This document shows, piece after piece, positions 10,059 through 20,239 of a stretch of DNA of 64,000 nt. How positions within the stretch are numbered: the first letter of the stretch is position 1; the number at the start of each line of letters is the position of its first letter. Below the pieces are notes generated by a model. That model saw nothing but the letters and a program-made list of their open reading frames with translations, did no database searches and was not told the DNA's origin. A program made the translations under genes and the position numbers. Origin of the DNA: Candidatus Kapaibacterium sp. (GTDB lineage Bacteria; Bacteroidota; Ignavibacteria; Kapaibacteriales; UBA2268); contig CP058732.1 of the NCBI GenBank assembly GCA_013414795.1, forward strand, positions 186,001 through 250,000, given 5' to 3'.

Positions 10059-10101
10059 TAATTTTGCCTTTTATTTAGATGAGATTGATTTTTTAATTTT
10101 G
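10059..10101 (+). promoter_or_regulatory. Two TAnnTTTG -7 elements upstream of hppA
   Basis: TAATTTTG occurs at 10059-10066 and again at 10094-10101 upstream of the hppA ATG at 10132. Either fits the -7 consensus; no clear -33 TTG at the preferred distance is seen for either, so which one is used is open. Confidence 0.4.
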
Positions 10102-10131
10102 TAATTTTTATAAAAAAATTAGGGAGTTTCT

Positions 10132-12330
10132 ATGGAACTTTCGCTTGTATATCTTATCCTTGCTTTTGGTCTGATTGGAATCATCTACACAATTTGGAAA
10201 ACTGCTTGGATAAACAAGCAGGACCCAGGCAATGAGCGGATGCAAAAAATTATGGGCTATATTTCCAGCGGCGCAATGGCATTTTTGAAAACCGAATACC
10301 AAGTTATAGCAATCTTTGTGGTTTTGATTGCCATTCTGCTTGCAATTCAAGGGGCTTCGCTCGAAGATTCTTCCCCATTGCTTGCTATTTCATACATCAT
10401 CGGTGCCTTTTGCTCTGGCCTCGCTGGTTGGGTCGGTATGCGAATTGCAACTAAATCTAACGCACGCACTACGAACGCTGCCCGCCGCAGTTTGAACGAT
10501 GCTTTGAAGGTTGCTTTTGCTGGCGGTTCCGTAATGGGTATGGCTGTCGTTGGAATTGGGGTTACGGGTTTAAGCATTCTATTTTTAATTTACATTAATT
10601 TATTTGGATATGAAGATCAAAACTCTTTAATTAAAGTCATAAATGTTATTACAGGATTCTCATTTGGTGCTTCGTCGATTGCATTATTCGCAAGAGTTGG
10701 TGGCGGAATTTATACAAAAAGTGCTGACGTCGGTGCCGATTTGGTTGGTAAAGTCGAGGCGGGAATCCCCGAAGACCACCCACTGAACCCAGCAACCATT
10801 GCAGATAACGTCGGCGACAATGTTGGTGACGTTGCTGGTATGGGTGCCGACTTATTTGAATCTTTCGTTGGGGCAATCGTCAGTACAATGGTTCTTGGAA
10901 CTGTGTTTTACAATGTACCAGAATTCCAGAACACATACTTCGGCGGTCTCTCCGCTGTCCTCTTGCCTGTTTTCCTTGCAGGCGCTGGAATTATCGTTTC
11001 TATTATTGGAACATTCTTCGTACGCGTGAAAGAAGGAGGCAATCCACAAGCAGCGCTTAATGTTGGAACCTTTGTTGCAAACGGATTAATGTTAATAGTT
11101 TCATATTTGATAATAAGTTGGCTTTTGCCAGAAACTTTTGTATACACCGACCCACTTTACGGTAAAGAATTTGTCATCCATTCTTGGGGCGTCTATCTTG
11201 CTACAATTTTCGGTCTTATCGCTGGCGTTGGTATTGGTCTTATTACTGAATTCTATACTGGGCTTGGCAAACCACCAGTGCGACGAATCGCCGAGAAATG
11301 TCTTACTGGCTCGGCAACCAATGTAATTGCTGGTATTTCAACTGGAATGCTTTCGACAGCAATTCCTATCTTGCTAATTGCTTTTGCGATTATTGGAGCA
11401 TTTGAACTTGCTGGCCTTTACGGAATAGCAATAGCCGCTGTCGGTATGCTTGCAACTACTGGTATCCAACTGTCAACAGATGCATACGGACCAGTAGCCG
11501 ACAACTCTGGCGGGATTGCTGAAATGGCTGAACTTCCACCAGAAGTCCGAGAACGAACCGATAAACTCGACGCGGTTGGGAACTCTACTGCTGCAATTGG
11601 AAAAGGCTTCGCCATAGGCTCTGCTGCATTGACAGCCCTTGCATTGTTTGGTGCATATATGACTGCAGCCCACGTACCATCAATTGACATTTCCAAGGCA
11701 AACGTTATTGCTGGACTATTTATCGGTGCTCTTTTGCCATTCGTATTCTCTGGATTTGCCCTCGGTGCAGTTGGTCGGGCAGCAATGTTTATGGTCAAAG
11801 AAGTTCGCCGCCAGTTTAACGAAATACCCGCTCTTAAAGCAGCACTCGAAGTAATGAAAAGAAACGGCGATAAACCAAAGTCCGAATGGCCAAAAGAAGA
11901 TATCGAAACATTCGAAGCGGCTGACGGAAAAGCAGAATACGAAAAGTGTGTCGCCATTGCAACCAAAGGTGCAATTCGCCAAATGATTATCCCAAGTTTG
12001 CTCGCAATAGTAACCCCAGTTTTGATTGGATTCCTCCCATTCTTCGGAAAGGAAGCCTTGGGTGGACTGCTTGCTGGGGCAACCGCAACTGGCGTGCTAT
12101 TGGCTATTTTCCAGGCTAACGCTGGCGGCGCCTGGGACAATGCGAAGAAAATGTTCGAAAGTGGCGTTGAAATCGACGGCGTCCGCTACTATAAGAAATC
12201 AGACCCACACAAAGCAGCGGTGGTTGGCGATACTGTTGGCGACCCATTCAAAGATACAGCTGGTCCATCCTTGAACATTTTGATCAAGTTGATGTCCATT
12301 GTGGCTCTTATTCTTGCACCACTATTATAA
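10132..12330 (+). CDS. hppA: Membrane-bound ion-translocating pyrophosphatase, K+-dependent type
   Basis: 732 residues with about 16 membrane helices. It hydrolyses cytoplasmic pyrophosphate and pumps H+ or Na+ outward. The substrate-binding signature [11 protein letters not shown] lies near residue 200, followed by the [20 protein letters not shown] acidic loop; the C-terminal acidic loop includes [13 protein letters not shown]. Near residue 483 the motif [10 protein letters not shown] has Ala where K+-independent pumps have Lys, so potassium dependence is expected. K+-dependent members include both Na+ and H+ pumps, and I cannot decide between them by eye. A perfect hairpin terminator follows. 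The gene appears monocistronic. Confidence 0.95.
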   Translation: MELSLVYLILAFGLIGIIYTIWKTAWINKQDPGNERMQKIMGYISSGAMAFLKTEYQVIAIFVVLIAILLAIQGASLEDSSPLLAISYIIGAFCSGLAGWVGMRIATKSNARTTNAARRSLNDALKVAFAGGSVMGMAVVGIGVTGLSILFLIYINLFGYEDQNSLIKVINVITGFSFGASSIALFARVGGGIYTKSADVGADLVGKVEAGIPEDHPLNPATIADNVGDNVGDVAGMGADLFESFVGAIVSTMVLGTVFYNVPEFQNTYFGGLSAVLLPVFLAGAGIIVSIIGTFFVRVKEGGNPQAALNVGTFVANGLMLIVSYLIISWLLPETFVYTDPLYGKEFVIHSWGVYLATIFGLIAGVGIGLITEFYTGLGKPPVRRIAEKCLTGSATNVIAGISTGMLSTAIPILLIAFAIIGAFELAGLYGIAIAAVGMLATTGIQLSTDAYGPVADNSGGIAEMAELPPEVRERTDKLDAVGNSTAAIGKGFAIGSAALTALALFGAYMTAAHVPSIDISKANVIAGLFIGALLPFVFSGFALGAVGRAAMFMVKEVRRQFNEIPALKAALEVMKRNGDKPKSEWPKEDIETFEAADGKAEYEKCVAIATKGAIRQMIIPSLLAIVTPVLIGFLPFFGKEALGGLLAGATATGVLLAIFQANAGGAWDNAKKMFESGVEIDGVRYYKKSDPHKAAVVGDTVGDPFKDTAGPSLNILIKLMSIVALILAPLL

Positions 12331-12351
12331 ATTCTGACTGCACAAAATTTG

Positions 12352-12379
12352 AAAAGGCTGTCTCTACGACAGCCTTTTT
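12352..12379 (+). terminator. Rho-independent terminator after hppA
   Basis: AAAAGGCTGTC and GACAGCCTTTT pair perfectly over 11 bases around a five-base loop, ending in a T run. The A run on the other side means it could also stop leftward transcription. Confidence 0.9.
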
Positions 12380-12430
12380 CATTTTTTTACAACTTTCGGT
12401 TCCTATAACCAATGGAGAATTGTTCTTGTG

Positions 12431-13354
12431 TTAAGGATTTGAACTTCGTACTTCTTCCACAAATTTTTTAATTGCTTCTATTAAAAACAATGGATTTGAG
12501 TAATGTATATTTTTATCCGAATTCTCTGCAATTAAAAATTTTCCAAATGGAGAAAGATGCGAGAGTTCTCTTTGATTTTCCAGCCAAAAATTTTCGATTT
12601 TTTGCGATTCCTCCAATGGAATTCCAATATTGACAGAAAGATTTTCCATAACTTTTGGCTCGTGCGAAATAACCAGAAGTGGAACTTCTGGAAAAGAATT
12701 GGCTTCACCCAATTCTTTAATACTTTCGGGCAATGCTTCCATTTCATTGACAGTTGTTTGGAAGAAACGCTGGTCTGTTTGATAGGTTACCAAAGGCACT
12801 CGGTATTCATCGGGAAAATTGGCATACAACTCCTCAATCATCGGGACAATAACCTTTTTGAATGTTTCTTTGTCCATTTGAGATAGTTTCGACAAATTTT
12901 CAATTCTTGTCCGATAGGAAGCAATTTCATAATATTGGGGGAAATCTTCGCTTTCAAGGGCAAAGTAGTTTGAAAAAAGAGAGTCGACAAGGACAACGCC
13001 AGCAACGTAGTGGTGGAACAACCGAGCAAAATGTTGTACAAAAAGCCCGCCTTCAAGATGTCCAACCAGGATGTATGGATGTTCAACATCTGAATTGAAA
13101 AGCATATTGAACAATTCGTTCGCAATATTGAAACTGGTTCTCGGTTGTTTGGAACTTGGGCTTTCACCATAACCAGCACGGTCGTAAGTTACAACTGTTG
13201 TGATTTTTGCAAGTTCCTTTTGAATGTAGTACCATTCAACAGATAGCCCACCTATTGCTGGTTCAATCACTATTGGTGGATTGCCTTCTCCTTGCACTTT
13301 TAGATACAGATTTACATCCCCAGCATTGAGAAAAACGCCATCAATCAAATCCAT
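12431..13354 (-). CDS. Alpha/beta-hydrolase fold protein lacking the nucleophile serine
   Basis: 307 residues. The alpha/beta-hydrolase core is clear: 'PPIVIEPAIGG' in the oxyanion-hole position, 'VTYDRAGYGES', the nucleophile-elbow strand, and a late His in 'NIHYSNP'. The elbow reads GHLEGG, so the expected Ser of GHSxGG is Leu (a CTT codon on the minus strand near 13054). The catalytic His context is kept. Either the protein is a non-hydrolytic binding protein or it uses another residue. It has no signal peptide and stands alone, facing the hppA terminator. Confidence 0.8.
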   Translation of the reverse strand: MDLIDGVFLNAGDVNLYLKVQGEGNPPIVIEPAIGGLSVEWYYIQKELAKITTVVTYDRAGYGESPSSKQPRTSFNIANELFNMLFNSDVEHPYILVGHLEGGLFVQHFARLFHHYVAGVVLVDSLFSNYFALESEDFPQYYEIASYRTRIENLSKLSQMDKETFKKVIVPMIEELYANFPDEYRVPLVTYQTDQRFFQTTVNEMEALPESIKELGEANSFPEVPLLVISHEPKVMENLSVNIGIPLEESQKIENFWLENQRELSHLSPFGKFLIAENSDKNIHYSNPLFLIEAIKKFVEEVRSSNP

Positions 13355-13482
13355 TTTTGCTCCAAAAAATTACAAAATAATCAAAATTTTCGAGCAAATA
13401 AGTAATTTATCTGGTTTTTGTATAATCTAAAGGAAAAAGTCAGTTTTTAGGATGAGCCCCGAGATACTAATATTAAATTTTG

Positions 13483-14268
13483 CTACTTGTTGGCAAGAAT
13501 TTCCAAGCCATCGTAAGCAAGGGAAATACTTTCGGGTAAAGTAGATTCACATTCAGAGTGGCGAATTTGGTGTGCAATGTGGGTGAAATAGGTTTGACGG
13601 GCTTTAACGACTTTGGCAACAGAAATTGCCTCCTCGAGATTAAAATGAGTGGAATGCTTATCATATCGAAGAGCATCCAGAATTAAAACATCGAGCCCAA
13701 CCAATTTTTGAAGAGTTTCCTCGGGAATAAAATTCGTATCGGTGCAATATGCCAAAGAACCAATGCGAAAACCAAGTACAAGCATCTTGCCGTGGAAAAG
13801 TTTCAATGGTTCGAAAACAATATCCCCAATCTGGAATGGTTCGTTATCAATCAAATTAATATCGAGTTGGGGAATTCCGCCCCCGATTTGCTCTGGTTCT
13901 TCGAAAATGTAAAAAAAAGTGCGTTTGATTCGCTCCAAAGTTGGAATGTTAGCATAAATCTTCACTGGCTGGTGTGTTCGATAGTTAAAAGCACGCAAAT
14001 CGTCAAGCCCACCAATGTGGTCGAAATGTCCATGAGTAAATACAACAGCATCGAGTTTTGTTATGTTGTGCGAAAGCATTTGCTGGCGAAAGTCTGGCGT
14101 TGTATCGATAACAACATTAGTCGTAGAAGATTGAACAAGCAACGAGGCTCTTAATCTTTTGTCCCGTGGGTCCGTTGAACGACAAGTTGGGCAATCACAA
14201 GAAATTGTTGGTACTCCAGACGAAGTCCCGCTCCCCAGAACTACGAACCGCAAAGTCTCATCCGACAT
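13483..14268 (-). CDS. PhnP-like metallo-beta-lactamase fold hydrolase
   Basis: 261 residues from the ATG at 14268, chosen because the family starts with a strand leading to GSGTSSGVP. An upstream ATG at 14340 exists, but it would lie deep in lipA. The Cys cluster '[15 protein letters not shown]' resembles the structural zinc site of PhnP. The metal site is [13 protein letters not shown], with a later Asp (YCTDTNF) and '[10 protein letters not shown]'. PhnP itself is a cyclic phosphodiesterase; relatives act on varied phosphodiesters, so the substrate is uncertain. The start overlaps the end of lipA by 11 bases, making it the last gene of the glyS-ctp-rpoD-lipA operon. Confidence 0.85.
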   Translation of the reverse strand: MSDETLRFVVLGSGTSSGVPTISCDCPTCRSTDPRDKRLRASLLVQSSTTNVVIDTTPDFRQQMLSHNITKLDAVVFTHGHFDHIGGLDDLRAFNYRTHQPVKIYANIPTLERIKRTFFYIFEEPEQIGGGIPQLDINLIDNEPFQIGDIVFEPLKLFHGKMLVLGFRIGSLAYCTDTNFIPEETLQKLVGLDVLILDALRYDKHSTHFNLEEAISVAKVVKARQTYFTHIAHQIRHSECESTLPESISLAYDGLEILANK

Positions 14269-15142
14269 GACTTTCGGCGTGGTACGAACTTCGGACAAGT
14301 GGACCAGATTCAACGTGGCGGAATCCAAGTTGGATTCCAATCAATTTATATTGTTTAAATTCCTCTGGTGTAACAAATCTATCGACTGGGAGATGATTCG
14401 GCGTGGGTTGTAGATACTGGCCAACCGTGAAAATATCTACATCGATTTTCCGCAAATCCTTCATTACTTCGACGACTTCCTCGAAAGTTTCGCCAATTCC
14501 GACCATAATCCCAGTTTTGGTGATAAAGCCTTTTTCCTTGGCATATTGTAGGACTTTTAGCGAACGCTCGTATTTGGCTTGTGGGCGAACTATTCTATAC
14601 AAGCGTGGAACCGTCTCAACATTGTGATTTAAAATATTCGGTTTAGCATCGAGCACTCTTTGAACACATTCGAGGTCGCCCTTAAAATCGGGGATAAGCA
14701 CTTCAATAGAAACATTGGGGTTCAAACGACGAACTTCCTCAATCGTCTTTGCCCAAATGACTGAACCCTGGTCTGGTAATTCATCACGATTGACAGAAGT
14801 TATAACAACGTGGGAAATTCCCATCTGCTGGACAGCGATTGCCACTTTCAAAGGCTCCTCTGGGTCGACTGGATTGGGTCGCCCAGTTTTAATTGCACAA
14901 AAACCGCAAGAACGAGTACAAATATCGCCGAGAATCAAGAATGTTGCCGTTCCACGCCCCCAGCATTCTCCAATGTTTGGACAATGGGCTTCCTCGCAAA
15001 CTGTGTGGAGCGTTTTCGAACGCATCATTCTTTTCAGATTGGCATAAGTCTCCCCTCCTGGGGCTCGCACTTTCAACCATTCTGGACGACGAACTTGCGA
15101 TTGTTTTTTAAGTTCTTCAATCGGATAATCTATTTTATGCAT
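14258..15142 (-). CDS. lipA: Lipoyl synthase
   Basis: 294 residues. This radical-SAM enzyme inserts two sulfurs into protein-bound octanoyl groups. The auxiliary cluster motif [12 protein letters not shown] lies near residues 49-60, the radical-SAM motif CTRSCGFC just after it, and the conserved RSSYHAE serine motif near the C-terminus. It would act on octanoylated lipoyl domains made by LipB, encoded at 29442-30068. Only four bases separate it from rpoD upstream. Confidence 0.97.
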   Translation of the reverse strand: MHKIDYPIEELKKQSQVRRPEWLKVRAPGGETYANLKRMMRSKTLHTVCEEAHCPNIGECWGRGTATFLILGDICTRSCGFCAIKTGRPNPVDPEEPLKVAIAVQQMGISHVVITSVNRDELPDQGSVIWAKTIEEVRRLNPNVSIEVLIPDFKGDLECVQRVLDAKPNILNHNVETVPRLYRIVRPQAKYERSLKVLQYAKEKGFITKTGIMVGIGETFEEVVEVMKDLRKIDVDIFTVGQYLQPTPNHLPVDRFVTPEEFKQYKLIGIQLGFRHVESGPLVRSSYHAESHVG

Positions 15143-15146
15143 TTTT

Positions 15147-16007
15147 CTATCCTAAATAAGCCTTTAGATTCTGACACTTGCTCGAATGTCGTAACCTTCG
15201 TATTGCTTTTTCTTTAATCTGACGAACGCGTTCGCGAGTAAGATTGAATTTCTCGCCGATTTCTTCAAGTGTAAGTTGCGGACAACCAATTCCGTAAAAA
15301 TATCTAATAACGTCGGCTTCGCGCTCTGGCAAAGTCGAAAGAAGGGCTTCAATTTCAATGCGCAAGGATTCTTGCATAAGTTGGTAGTCTGGGGGTGGTT
15401 GCTGGTCGTTTGGAATTACATCAAGCAAGCGGTTGTCTTCGTTTTGAGGCAAAGGTTGGTCTACCGAAAGATGACGCCCAGCAATTTTTATTGTTTCCTG
15501 AATATCTTGAACAGTCATATCCAATTGTTCAGCCAGTTCGGAAGTGGTCGGTTCTCTTTCAAATTTTTGCTCGAGTTCGCTGAACTTTTTGCCGATTTTG
15601 TTTAACGCACCCACTCGATTCAAAGGCAAGCGAACGATTCTCGATTGTTCCGCCAATGCTTGCAAAATGGATTGTCGTATCCACCAAACAGCGTAGGAGA
15701 TGAACTTAAATCCTTTTGTTTCGTCGAATCGGGTTGCTGCTTTAATCAAACCCAGATTCCCTTCGTTAATCAAATCCCCAAGGGTTAACCCTTGATTTTG
15801 ATATTGCTTGGCAACAGATACCACAAATCGTAAATTTGCTTTCACAAGTCGTTCCAAAGCCTTTTGGCCTTCGGGACCACCTTTCTTTATCTTTTTCGCC
15901 AATTCGACTTCCTCTTCTGGCGAAAGAAGTTCATATTTCCCTATCTCTTGCAAATACTTATCAAGCGATTGACTCTCTCTATTTGTATATTGTTTAGTAA
16001 TCCTCAT
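15147..16007 (-). CDS. rpoD: Primary RNA polymerase sigma factor RpoD/SigA, short Bacteroidota type
   Basis: 286 residues from the ATG at 16007; an in-frame TTG two codons upstream is less likely because AAGG sits at ribosome-binding distance from the ATG. The order is region 1.2 ([20 protein letters not shown]), region 2 ([19 protein letters not shown], the core-binding and -10 helix ending in [10 protein letters not shown]), region 3, and region 4 with the helix-turn-helix [24 protein letters not shown]. Region 1.1 is absent, as in Bacteroidota and Chlorobiota primary sigma factors, which read TAnnTTTG promoters. Several such motifs occur in this window. The gene sits inside the glyS-ctp-rpoD-lipA operon. 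Confidence 0.95.
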   Translation of the reverse strand: MRITKQYTNRESQSLDKYLQEIGKYELLSPEEEVELAKKIKKGGPEGQKALERLVKANLRFVVSVAKQYQNQGLTLGDLINEGNLGLIKAATRFDETKGFKFISYAVWWIRQSILQALAEQSRIVRLPLNRVGALNKIGKKFSELEQKFEREPTTSELAEQLDMTVQDIQETIKIAGRHLSVDQPLPQNEDNRLLDVIPNDQQPPPDYQLMQESLRIEIEALLSTLPEREADVIRYFYGIGCPQLTLEEIGEKFNLTRERVRQIKEKAIRRLRHSSKCQNLKAYLG

Positions 16008-16069
16008 ACACAAACCTTATTAATAGAGAAATCAGAGTTTTAAACGATTGAATTATTTCATTATTTTAA

Positions 16070-17893
16070 CTATTTTTTAACACCAAGTATCTCATAATAT
16101 CGCTTGGGGTTTTTCAACAACGTCACACTTTCCTTGAAATACTCATCTTGCTGTAAAACGTAGTATCTATATTCATAGAAACTGACGATTCTTCGTTCGA
16201 TTTCGTTTTCAATCTCTTCCAAAATTTCATTTGAATTCTCTTGAACAAGTTTATCGATTGGCTTGTGCATTTCCTTTTTCAAACCCTTGAATTTCTGGAG
16301 CAAACTTCCTTGGGTTTTGTCTCTTTCCAAATTAGCAATCACGGTGTCGAGCAGAGTTTCAGTATAAGGTTTGTAATCAATTCCCTTTTCTTTTAAATAG
16401 TTGATGAACTTTTCAAGAATTCGCTTTTTGTTCTGAAGAATATCCAAACTTAATGGTTCTTGGTTTTCAAGCCTGGTAATAAATTTTACAATAAGTGCTT
16501 TCGAACGAATATAGTCGACGAAAGAATTTCGGTCCTTTTCTTTGATTTCAATATCGGGTTGAATTCCATTTGACTCTCGAACGACTCTCCCATTTTTGGT
16601 ATAGAACAATGTATCCGTCGAGTACAACTTCCCAATTTGCTTGCTTGCAGATGAAAGATATCTATTTTTGTGTATGCTTCTTCCAGAAGGAGAAAAGTAT
16701 TTTGCTGTTGTAATTTTCAAATATGAATCGTAGGGCAAGACTGCAATGCTTTGAATTATACCTTTGCCAAATGTTTTTTCGCCAAGGATAACCCCGCGGT
16801 CGTTGTCTTGAATCGCAGCAGCAACAATTTCGCTGGCACTTGCAGAACCATTGTTGACAAGTACAATCAATGGAGTTGTCGTATCAATCGGAGCAATAGT
16901 TGCTTTGTAAGTTTTCTCCTCGTCCTCTGCCCTTCCACGAGTGGAAACTATAATCGTATTTGGGGGGAGAAACATTTCGCAAAGTTGAATTGCCGACTCC
17001 AATGTTCCTCCGGGGTTATCTCGCAAATCTATAATAATCCCCTTGCGTTCCTCGGGTTTGAACTTTACGAACGAACGAAGTGTTTCCCGAACAACATCGG
17101 GCATATTAGGTGTAAACTGCTTAATACTTATATAAATTGCTTTCCCATCGTCAACATCAAAAATTTTGCTAAAAGAAACTTCTGGAACTTCTATCTTCCT
17201 ACGAAATGTAACGATTGGGATAAGAGTGTCGACACCTTCCCGACGAACTCGCAATTCAATCCTCGAGTTTTCTTTACCGGAAGTGTAAGCCCGTAATGTG
17301 TCCAAATTTGGGACAAGTTTAACATTATCTATAAATACAACTTGGTCGCCAAACTTCAAGCCAGAAATGTCCTTTGCCAAAGAATCGATAAAATCGACAA
17401 CCACCAAAGAGGAGTCAATTTCGCTTACAACAATCCCAAGTCCAACATATTCGTAATTGCTTACAACATCGTTCAATTCTTTTTCGTTTAGGAAAAAGTC
17501 TGTATAGGGGTCAAGTTGCCGAGTAATGCCATCGAGAGCATATTCAATAAGTTCAAGTGGCGGTATTTCAATTACATAGTTTTTAAGTAGCTCCCGAAAT
17601 GCAGCAGCGAAAATATCAAAACTCTTTTGTATTTGAAAATAATATTCATCACGCAAAGAATCTTCCTTTTCACCTTTTAATTGCTTGTAAATTCGATAAA
17701 TTTCATCCCAATCCCAAACTTCATCTTGGGTTAGACTATCGCTTGCTTCTTCTTCAATTACAGTGGTGTCGTCGGAAGTGCCAAATGCCCAAAGATTGGG
17801 TTGAATTTTATCCAAATGTTCAGATTTGCTGTGATACAAAAAGAAACAAGCAAAGATGAAAAGTAGAGCAAAGAGTTTTACCTTGTCTTTCAT
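16070..17893 (-). CDS. S41 family C-terminal processing peptidase
   Basis: 607 residues. An N-terminal hydrophobic segment (about 5-22) anchors or exports the protein. It is followed by a PDZ domain (about 150-230) and the S41 catalytic domain, with 'GIIIDLRDNPGGTLESAIQL', the nucleophile Ser in 'NNGSASASEIVAAA', and the general base Lys in 'LGEKTFGKG'. A Glu-rich C-terminal extension of about 170 residues follows. CtpA/Prc proteases trim or degrade envelope proteins in the periplasm. It lies 11 bases after glyS and 56 before rpoD in the same direction. Confidence 0.93.
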   Translation of the reverse strand: MKDKVKLFALLFIFACFFLYHSKSEHLDKIQPNLWAFGTSDDTTVIEEEASDSLTQDEVWDWDEIYRIYKQLKGEKEDSLRDEYYFQIQKSFDIFAAAFRELLKNYVIEIPPLELIEYALDGITRQLDPYTDFFLNEKELNDVVSNYEYVGLGIVVSEIDSSLVVVDFIDSLAKDISGLKFGDQVVFIDNVKLVPNLDTLRAYTSGKENSRIELRVRREGVDTLIPIVTFRRKIEVPEVSFSKIFDVDDGKAIYISIKQFTPNMPDVVRETLRSFVKFKPEERKGIIIDLRDNPGGTLESAIQLCEMFLPPNTIIVSTRGRAEDEEKTYKATIAPIDTTTPLIVLVNNGSASASEIVAAAIQDNDRGVILGEKTFGKGIIQSIAVLPYDSYLKITTAKYFSPSGRSIHKNRYLSSASKQIGKLYSTDTLFYTKNGRVVRESNGIQPDIEIKEKDRNSFVDYIRSKALIVKFITRLENQEPLSLDILQNKKRILEKFINYLKEKGIDYKPYTETLLDTVIANLERDKTQGSLLQKFKGLKKEMHKPIDKLVQENSNEILEEIENEIERRIVSFYEYRYYVLQQDEYFKESVTLLKNPKRYYEILGVKK

Positions 17894-17904
17894 AAATAAT
17901 GTAT

Positions 17905-19326
17905 TTAAATGTTCAATTTGTCTTTCAAATACTCTACTATTTTTGGAATTTCAATTCTAATCTGCTGCATACTATCGCGGTCGCGAATTGTTACGGTATT
18001 ATCTTGAAGGCTTTGTCCATCGACGGTAATACAAAATGGCGTACCAATTTCATCTTGACGACGATATCTTCTACCAATCGCACCAGAGTCGTCATACATT
18101 GCTTTGAAATGCTTTTGGACATCGTAATGGATTTTTTTAGCAAGTTCTGGCATACCATCTTTGTTGACCAGCGGGAAAACGGCAACTTTGATTGGGGCAA
18201 GTTTATGATGGAAGCGCAAGACTGTTCGCTTTTCCATCGTTCCTTTTTCGGTTGGGGCTTCGTCCTCGTCGTAAGCATTGCAGAGAATTGCCATTGCAGT
18301 TCTTGTTACCCCACCGCTGGTTTCCACAACATAAGGAATATATCGTTCGTTGGTTACTGGGTCGAAGTATTCGAGTTTCTTTCCGCTGTATTCTTGATGA
18401 TTACGTAAATCGAAATCTGTGCGGGAATGAATACCTTCGATTTCGCCCCAGCCAAAGGGGAAAAGGAATTCTATATCGACTGCACGATTTGCATAGTGGG
18501 CTAATTTCTCGTGCACTTTGAAGCGCAATTGTTCTTTCTTGAAACCAATCGAATAATACCAATTAATTCGTTCGTTCATCCAATAGTCGAACCATTCGTT
18601 TTCGGTTCCGGGCTTGACAAAATATTGCATTTCCATCTGTTCGAATTCGCGAGTTCGAAAAAGGAAATTTTTGGTATTAATTTCATTGCGGAATGCTTTC
18701 CCAATTTGTGCTATCCCAAAAGGAATCTTTTGCCTTGCTGTATCCAAAACATTTTTGAAATTGACATAAATTCCTTGGGCAGTTTCGGGTCGAAGATAGA
18801 CAACGCTGGAAGCATCTTCGACAGCACCAATAAAAGTTTTGAACATTAGATTGAAATATCGAACTTCTGTCCATTCGGTGGTACCACTCACTGGGTCGGG
18901 AATTTTGTATTCAACAATGATATTATAATAATCCGAGGGCGAATTTGCTGAAATTAATTTCTTTTCAATTTCGTCGGCAAGGTCGTTTTTCTTTTTATTA
19001 CGCAACCGTTCAATATATTCTTCAATCAAATTGTCCGCACGGTAGCGAGCCTTGCTAACTTTGTTATCAATCATTGGGTCGGTGAATTGGGCGACGTGTC
19101 CGCTGGCTTCCCAAACGCGCGGATGCATAAGAATCGAAGCGTCGATTCCTTCGATATCCTCGCGGTAGGTCATTGCTTTCCACCATAGTTCTTTTAAATT
19201 GCGAAGCAGTTCTACTCCAAGCGGACCGAAATCCCAACATCCGTTCAATCCACCATAAATTTCAGACGATTGAAAAATAAAACCACGTCGCTTCGCAAGC
19301 GAAATTATCGTATCAAGTTTTACCAT
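17905..19326 (-). CDS. glyS: Glycine--tRNA ligase, dimeric (eukaryote/archaeal-like) type
   Basis: 473 residues from the ATG at 19326; an in-frame GTG at 19347 is rejected because the family starts with a KLD-ISLAKRRGF segment. Class II signatures are visible: motif 1 around 'CWDFGPLGVELLRNLKELWW', motif 2 'GKAFRNEINTKNFLFRTREFEQMEMQYF' and motif 3 'ETSGGVTRTAMAIL'. The C-terminal anticodon-binding domain contains 'APIKVAVFPLV'. It charges tRNA-Gly; a tRNA-Gly(GCC) gene lies at 30142-30214. It heads the leftward operon and has its own promoter motif. Confidence 0.96.
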   Translation of the reverse strand: MVKLDTIISLAKRRGFIFQSSEIYGGLNGCWDFGPLGVELLRNLKELWWKAMTYREDIEGIDASILMHPRVWEASGHVAQFTDPMIDNKVSKARYRADNLIEEYIERLRNKKKNDLADEIEKKLISANSPSDYYNIIVEYKIPDPVSGTTEWTEVRYFNLMFKTFIGAVEDASSVVYLRPETAQGIYVNFKNVLDTARQKIPFGIAQIGKAFRNEINTKNFLFRTREFEQMEMQYFVKPGTENEWFDYWMNERINWYYSIGFKKEQLRFKVHEKLAHYANRAVDIEFLFPFGWGEIEGIHSRTDFDLRNHQEYSGKKLEYFDPVTNERYIPYVVETSGGVTRTAMAILCNAYDEDEAPTEKGTMEKRTVLRFHHKLAPIKVAVFPLVNKDGMPELAKKIHYDVQKHFKAMYDDSGAIGRRYRRQDEIGTPFCITVDGQSLQDNTVTIRDRDSMQQIRIEIPKIVEYLKDKLNI

Positions 19327-19346
19327 ATTGCAGTTCGAAAAAAACA

Positions 19347-19354
19347 CAAAATTA
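19347..19354 (-). promoter_or_regulatory. TAnnTTTG -7 element upstream of glyS
   Basis: On the minus strand the bases read TAATTTTG, placing the start of transcription near 19340, some 14 bases before the glyS ATG. Confidence 0.5.
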
Positions 19355-19612
19355 CGAAAACGAGTAAATTAAATCGAAATTTTGATTTAAGTCCCGCAAT
19401 ATTCAAAATCAAGTTAAAATTAAGATAATCAAAATTTGCTAAAACAATATTTCAATGTTTACCAAATTATCGAAATATTTAAACGCTTAAATTCTAACGG
19501 AAAATTAATTTTAAAGAAAATTTCGAATTATCGAAATTAGTTTACAAAGTTGAAATATTTAGAAATGATTTATATAAACAACAAAATTCATACCAAATTA
19601 AATATGTTTTTT
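19355..19612. other. AT-rich divergent spacer
   Basis: Very AT-rich DNA between glyS and the DUF3109 gene, with several runs of the words AAATTTCGA/TCGAAATTT. No gene or stable hairpin that I can support. Confidence 0.4.
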
Positions 19613-19620
19613 TAAATTTG
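19613..19620 (+). promoter_or_regulatory. TAnnTTTG -7 element upstream of the DUF3109-rpoN operon
   Basis: TAAATTTG fits the -7 consensus and lies 26 bases before the ATG at 19646. Confidence 0.5.
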
Positions 19621-19645
19621 CATATGTATATCATTAGTTTTTATT

Positions 19646-20239
19646 ATGAACTTGTACGAAGGAATTTTGTTCAATAGGAAAGATATGCTATCCCCTTTCA
19701 AATGCGATGTAAGCCGATGTCGCGGGGCTTGTTGCTTCATCGAAGGAGAACTGGGTGCTCCCTTGAAAGCAAAAGAGCTTGAAATTATAGATAATGTTCT
19801 ACCAGAAGTTTGGGATTTGATACCAGATAAATCGAAAGAAATAGTTAAAACATCTGGTTGGTACATCAAAACCGATGGTAAATACTATACGAATGTAGTA
19901 AATCGAAAAGAATGCGTATTTGCATTTTTCGAAAATGGGATTGCGCGCTGTTCTTTTGAAAGGAGGTACTTCGAAGGAAAAATCAAATTCAGAAAGCCAA
20001 TTTCTTGCCATCTTTTCCCATTACGCGAATATTCGTTCTTTTTCACTGAACTTGTATATGTGAAAATTCCCGAATGCGAAACAGCAAGGGAAACTGGATT
20101 TGCCGAAGATATTCCTCTGGTTCTCTCTTTAAAAGAGGCTTTGATTAGAAGATTTGGGGAAAGATGGTTTAGCAATTTACTTGAAAAAGAATTGGGCATT
20201 ACAAATATTGGTGTGGATAAGACTGGGGGGGCAAAATGA
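19646..20239 (+). CDS. DUF3109 family cysteine-rich protein
   Basis: 197 residues with the cysteine pattern of DUF3109 (a YkgJ/UPF0153 relative): 'CDVSRCRGACC' (residues 20-30), 'ECVFAF', 'ARCSFE', 'KPISCHLFPLR' and 'PECETA'. The eight or so conserved Cys residues are thought to bind metal, possibly an iron-sulfur or zinc site, but no function is established. The stop overlaps the rpoN start by four bases (ATGA), so the pair is co-translated. The link with rpoN may be only positional. Confidence 0.85.
   Translation: MNLYEGILFNRKDMLSPFKCDVSRCRGACCFIEGELGAPLKAKELEIIDNVLPEVWDLIPDKSKEIVKTSGWYIKTDGKYYTNVVNRKECVFAFFENGIARCSFERRYFEGKIKFRKPISCHLFPLREYSFFFTELVYVKIPECETARETGFAEDIPLVLSLKEALIRRFGERWFSNLLEKELGITNIGVDKTGGAK

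Noticed and set aside
11418-12140. 240-codon frame opposite hppA
   Set aside because: Antisense to conserved helices of the pyrophosphatase; Ala/Ser/Pro-rich shadow translation with no ribosome site.
14269-14340. Longer N-terminus for the PhnP-like hydrolase
   Set aside because: It would place 24 residues in conserved lipA C-terminal sequence; the family begins at the strand after the ATG at 14268.
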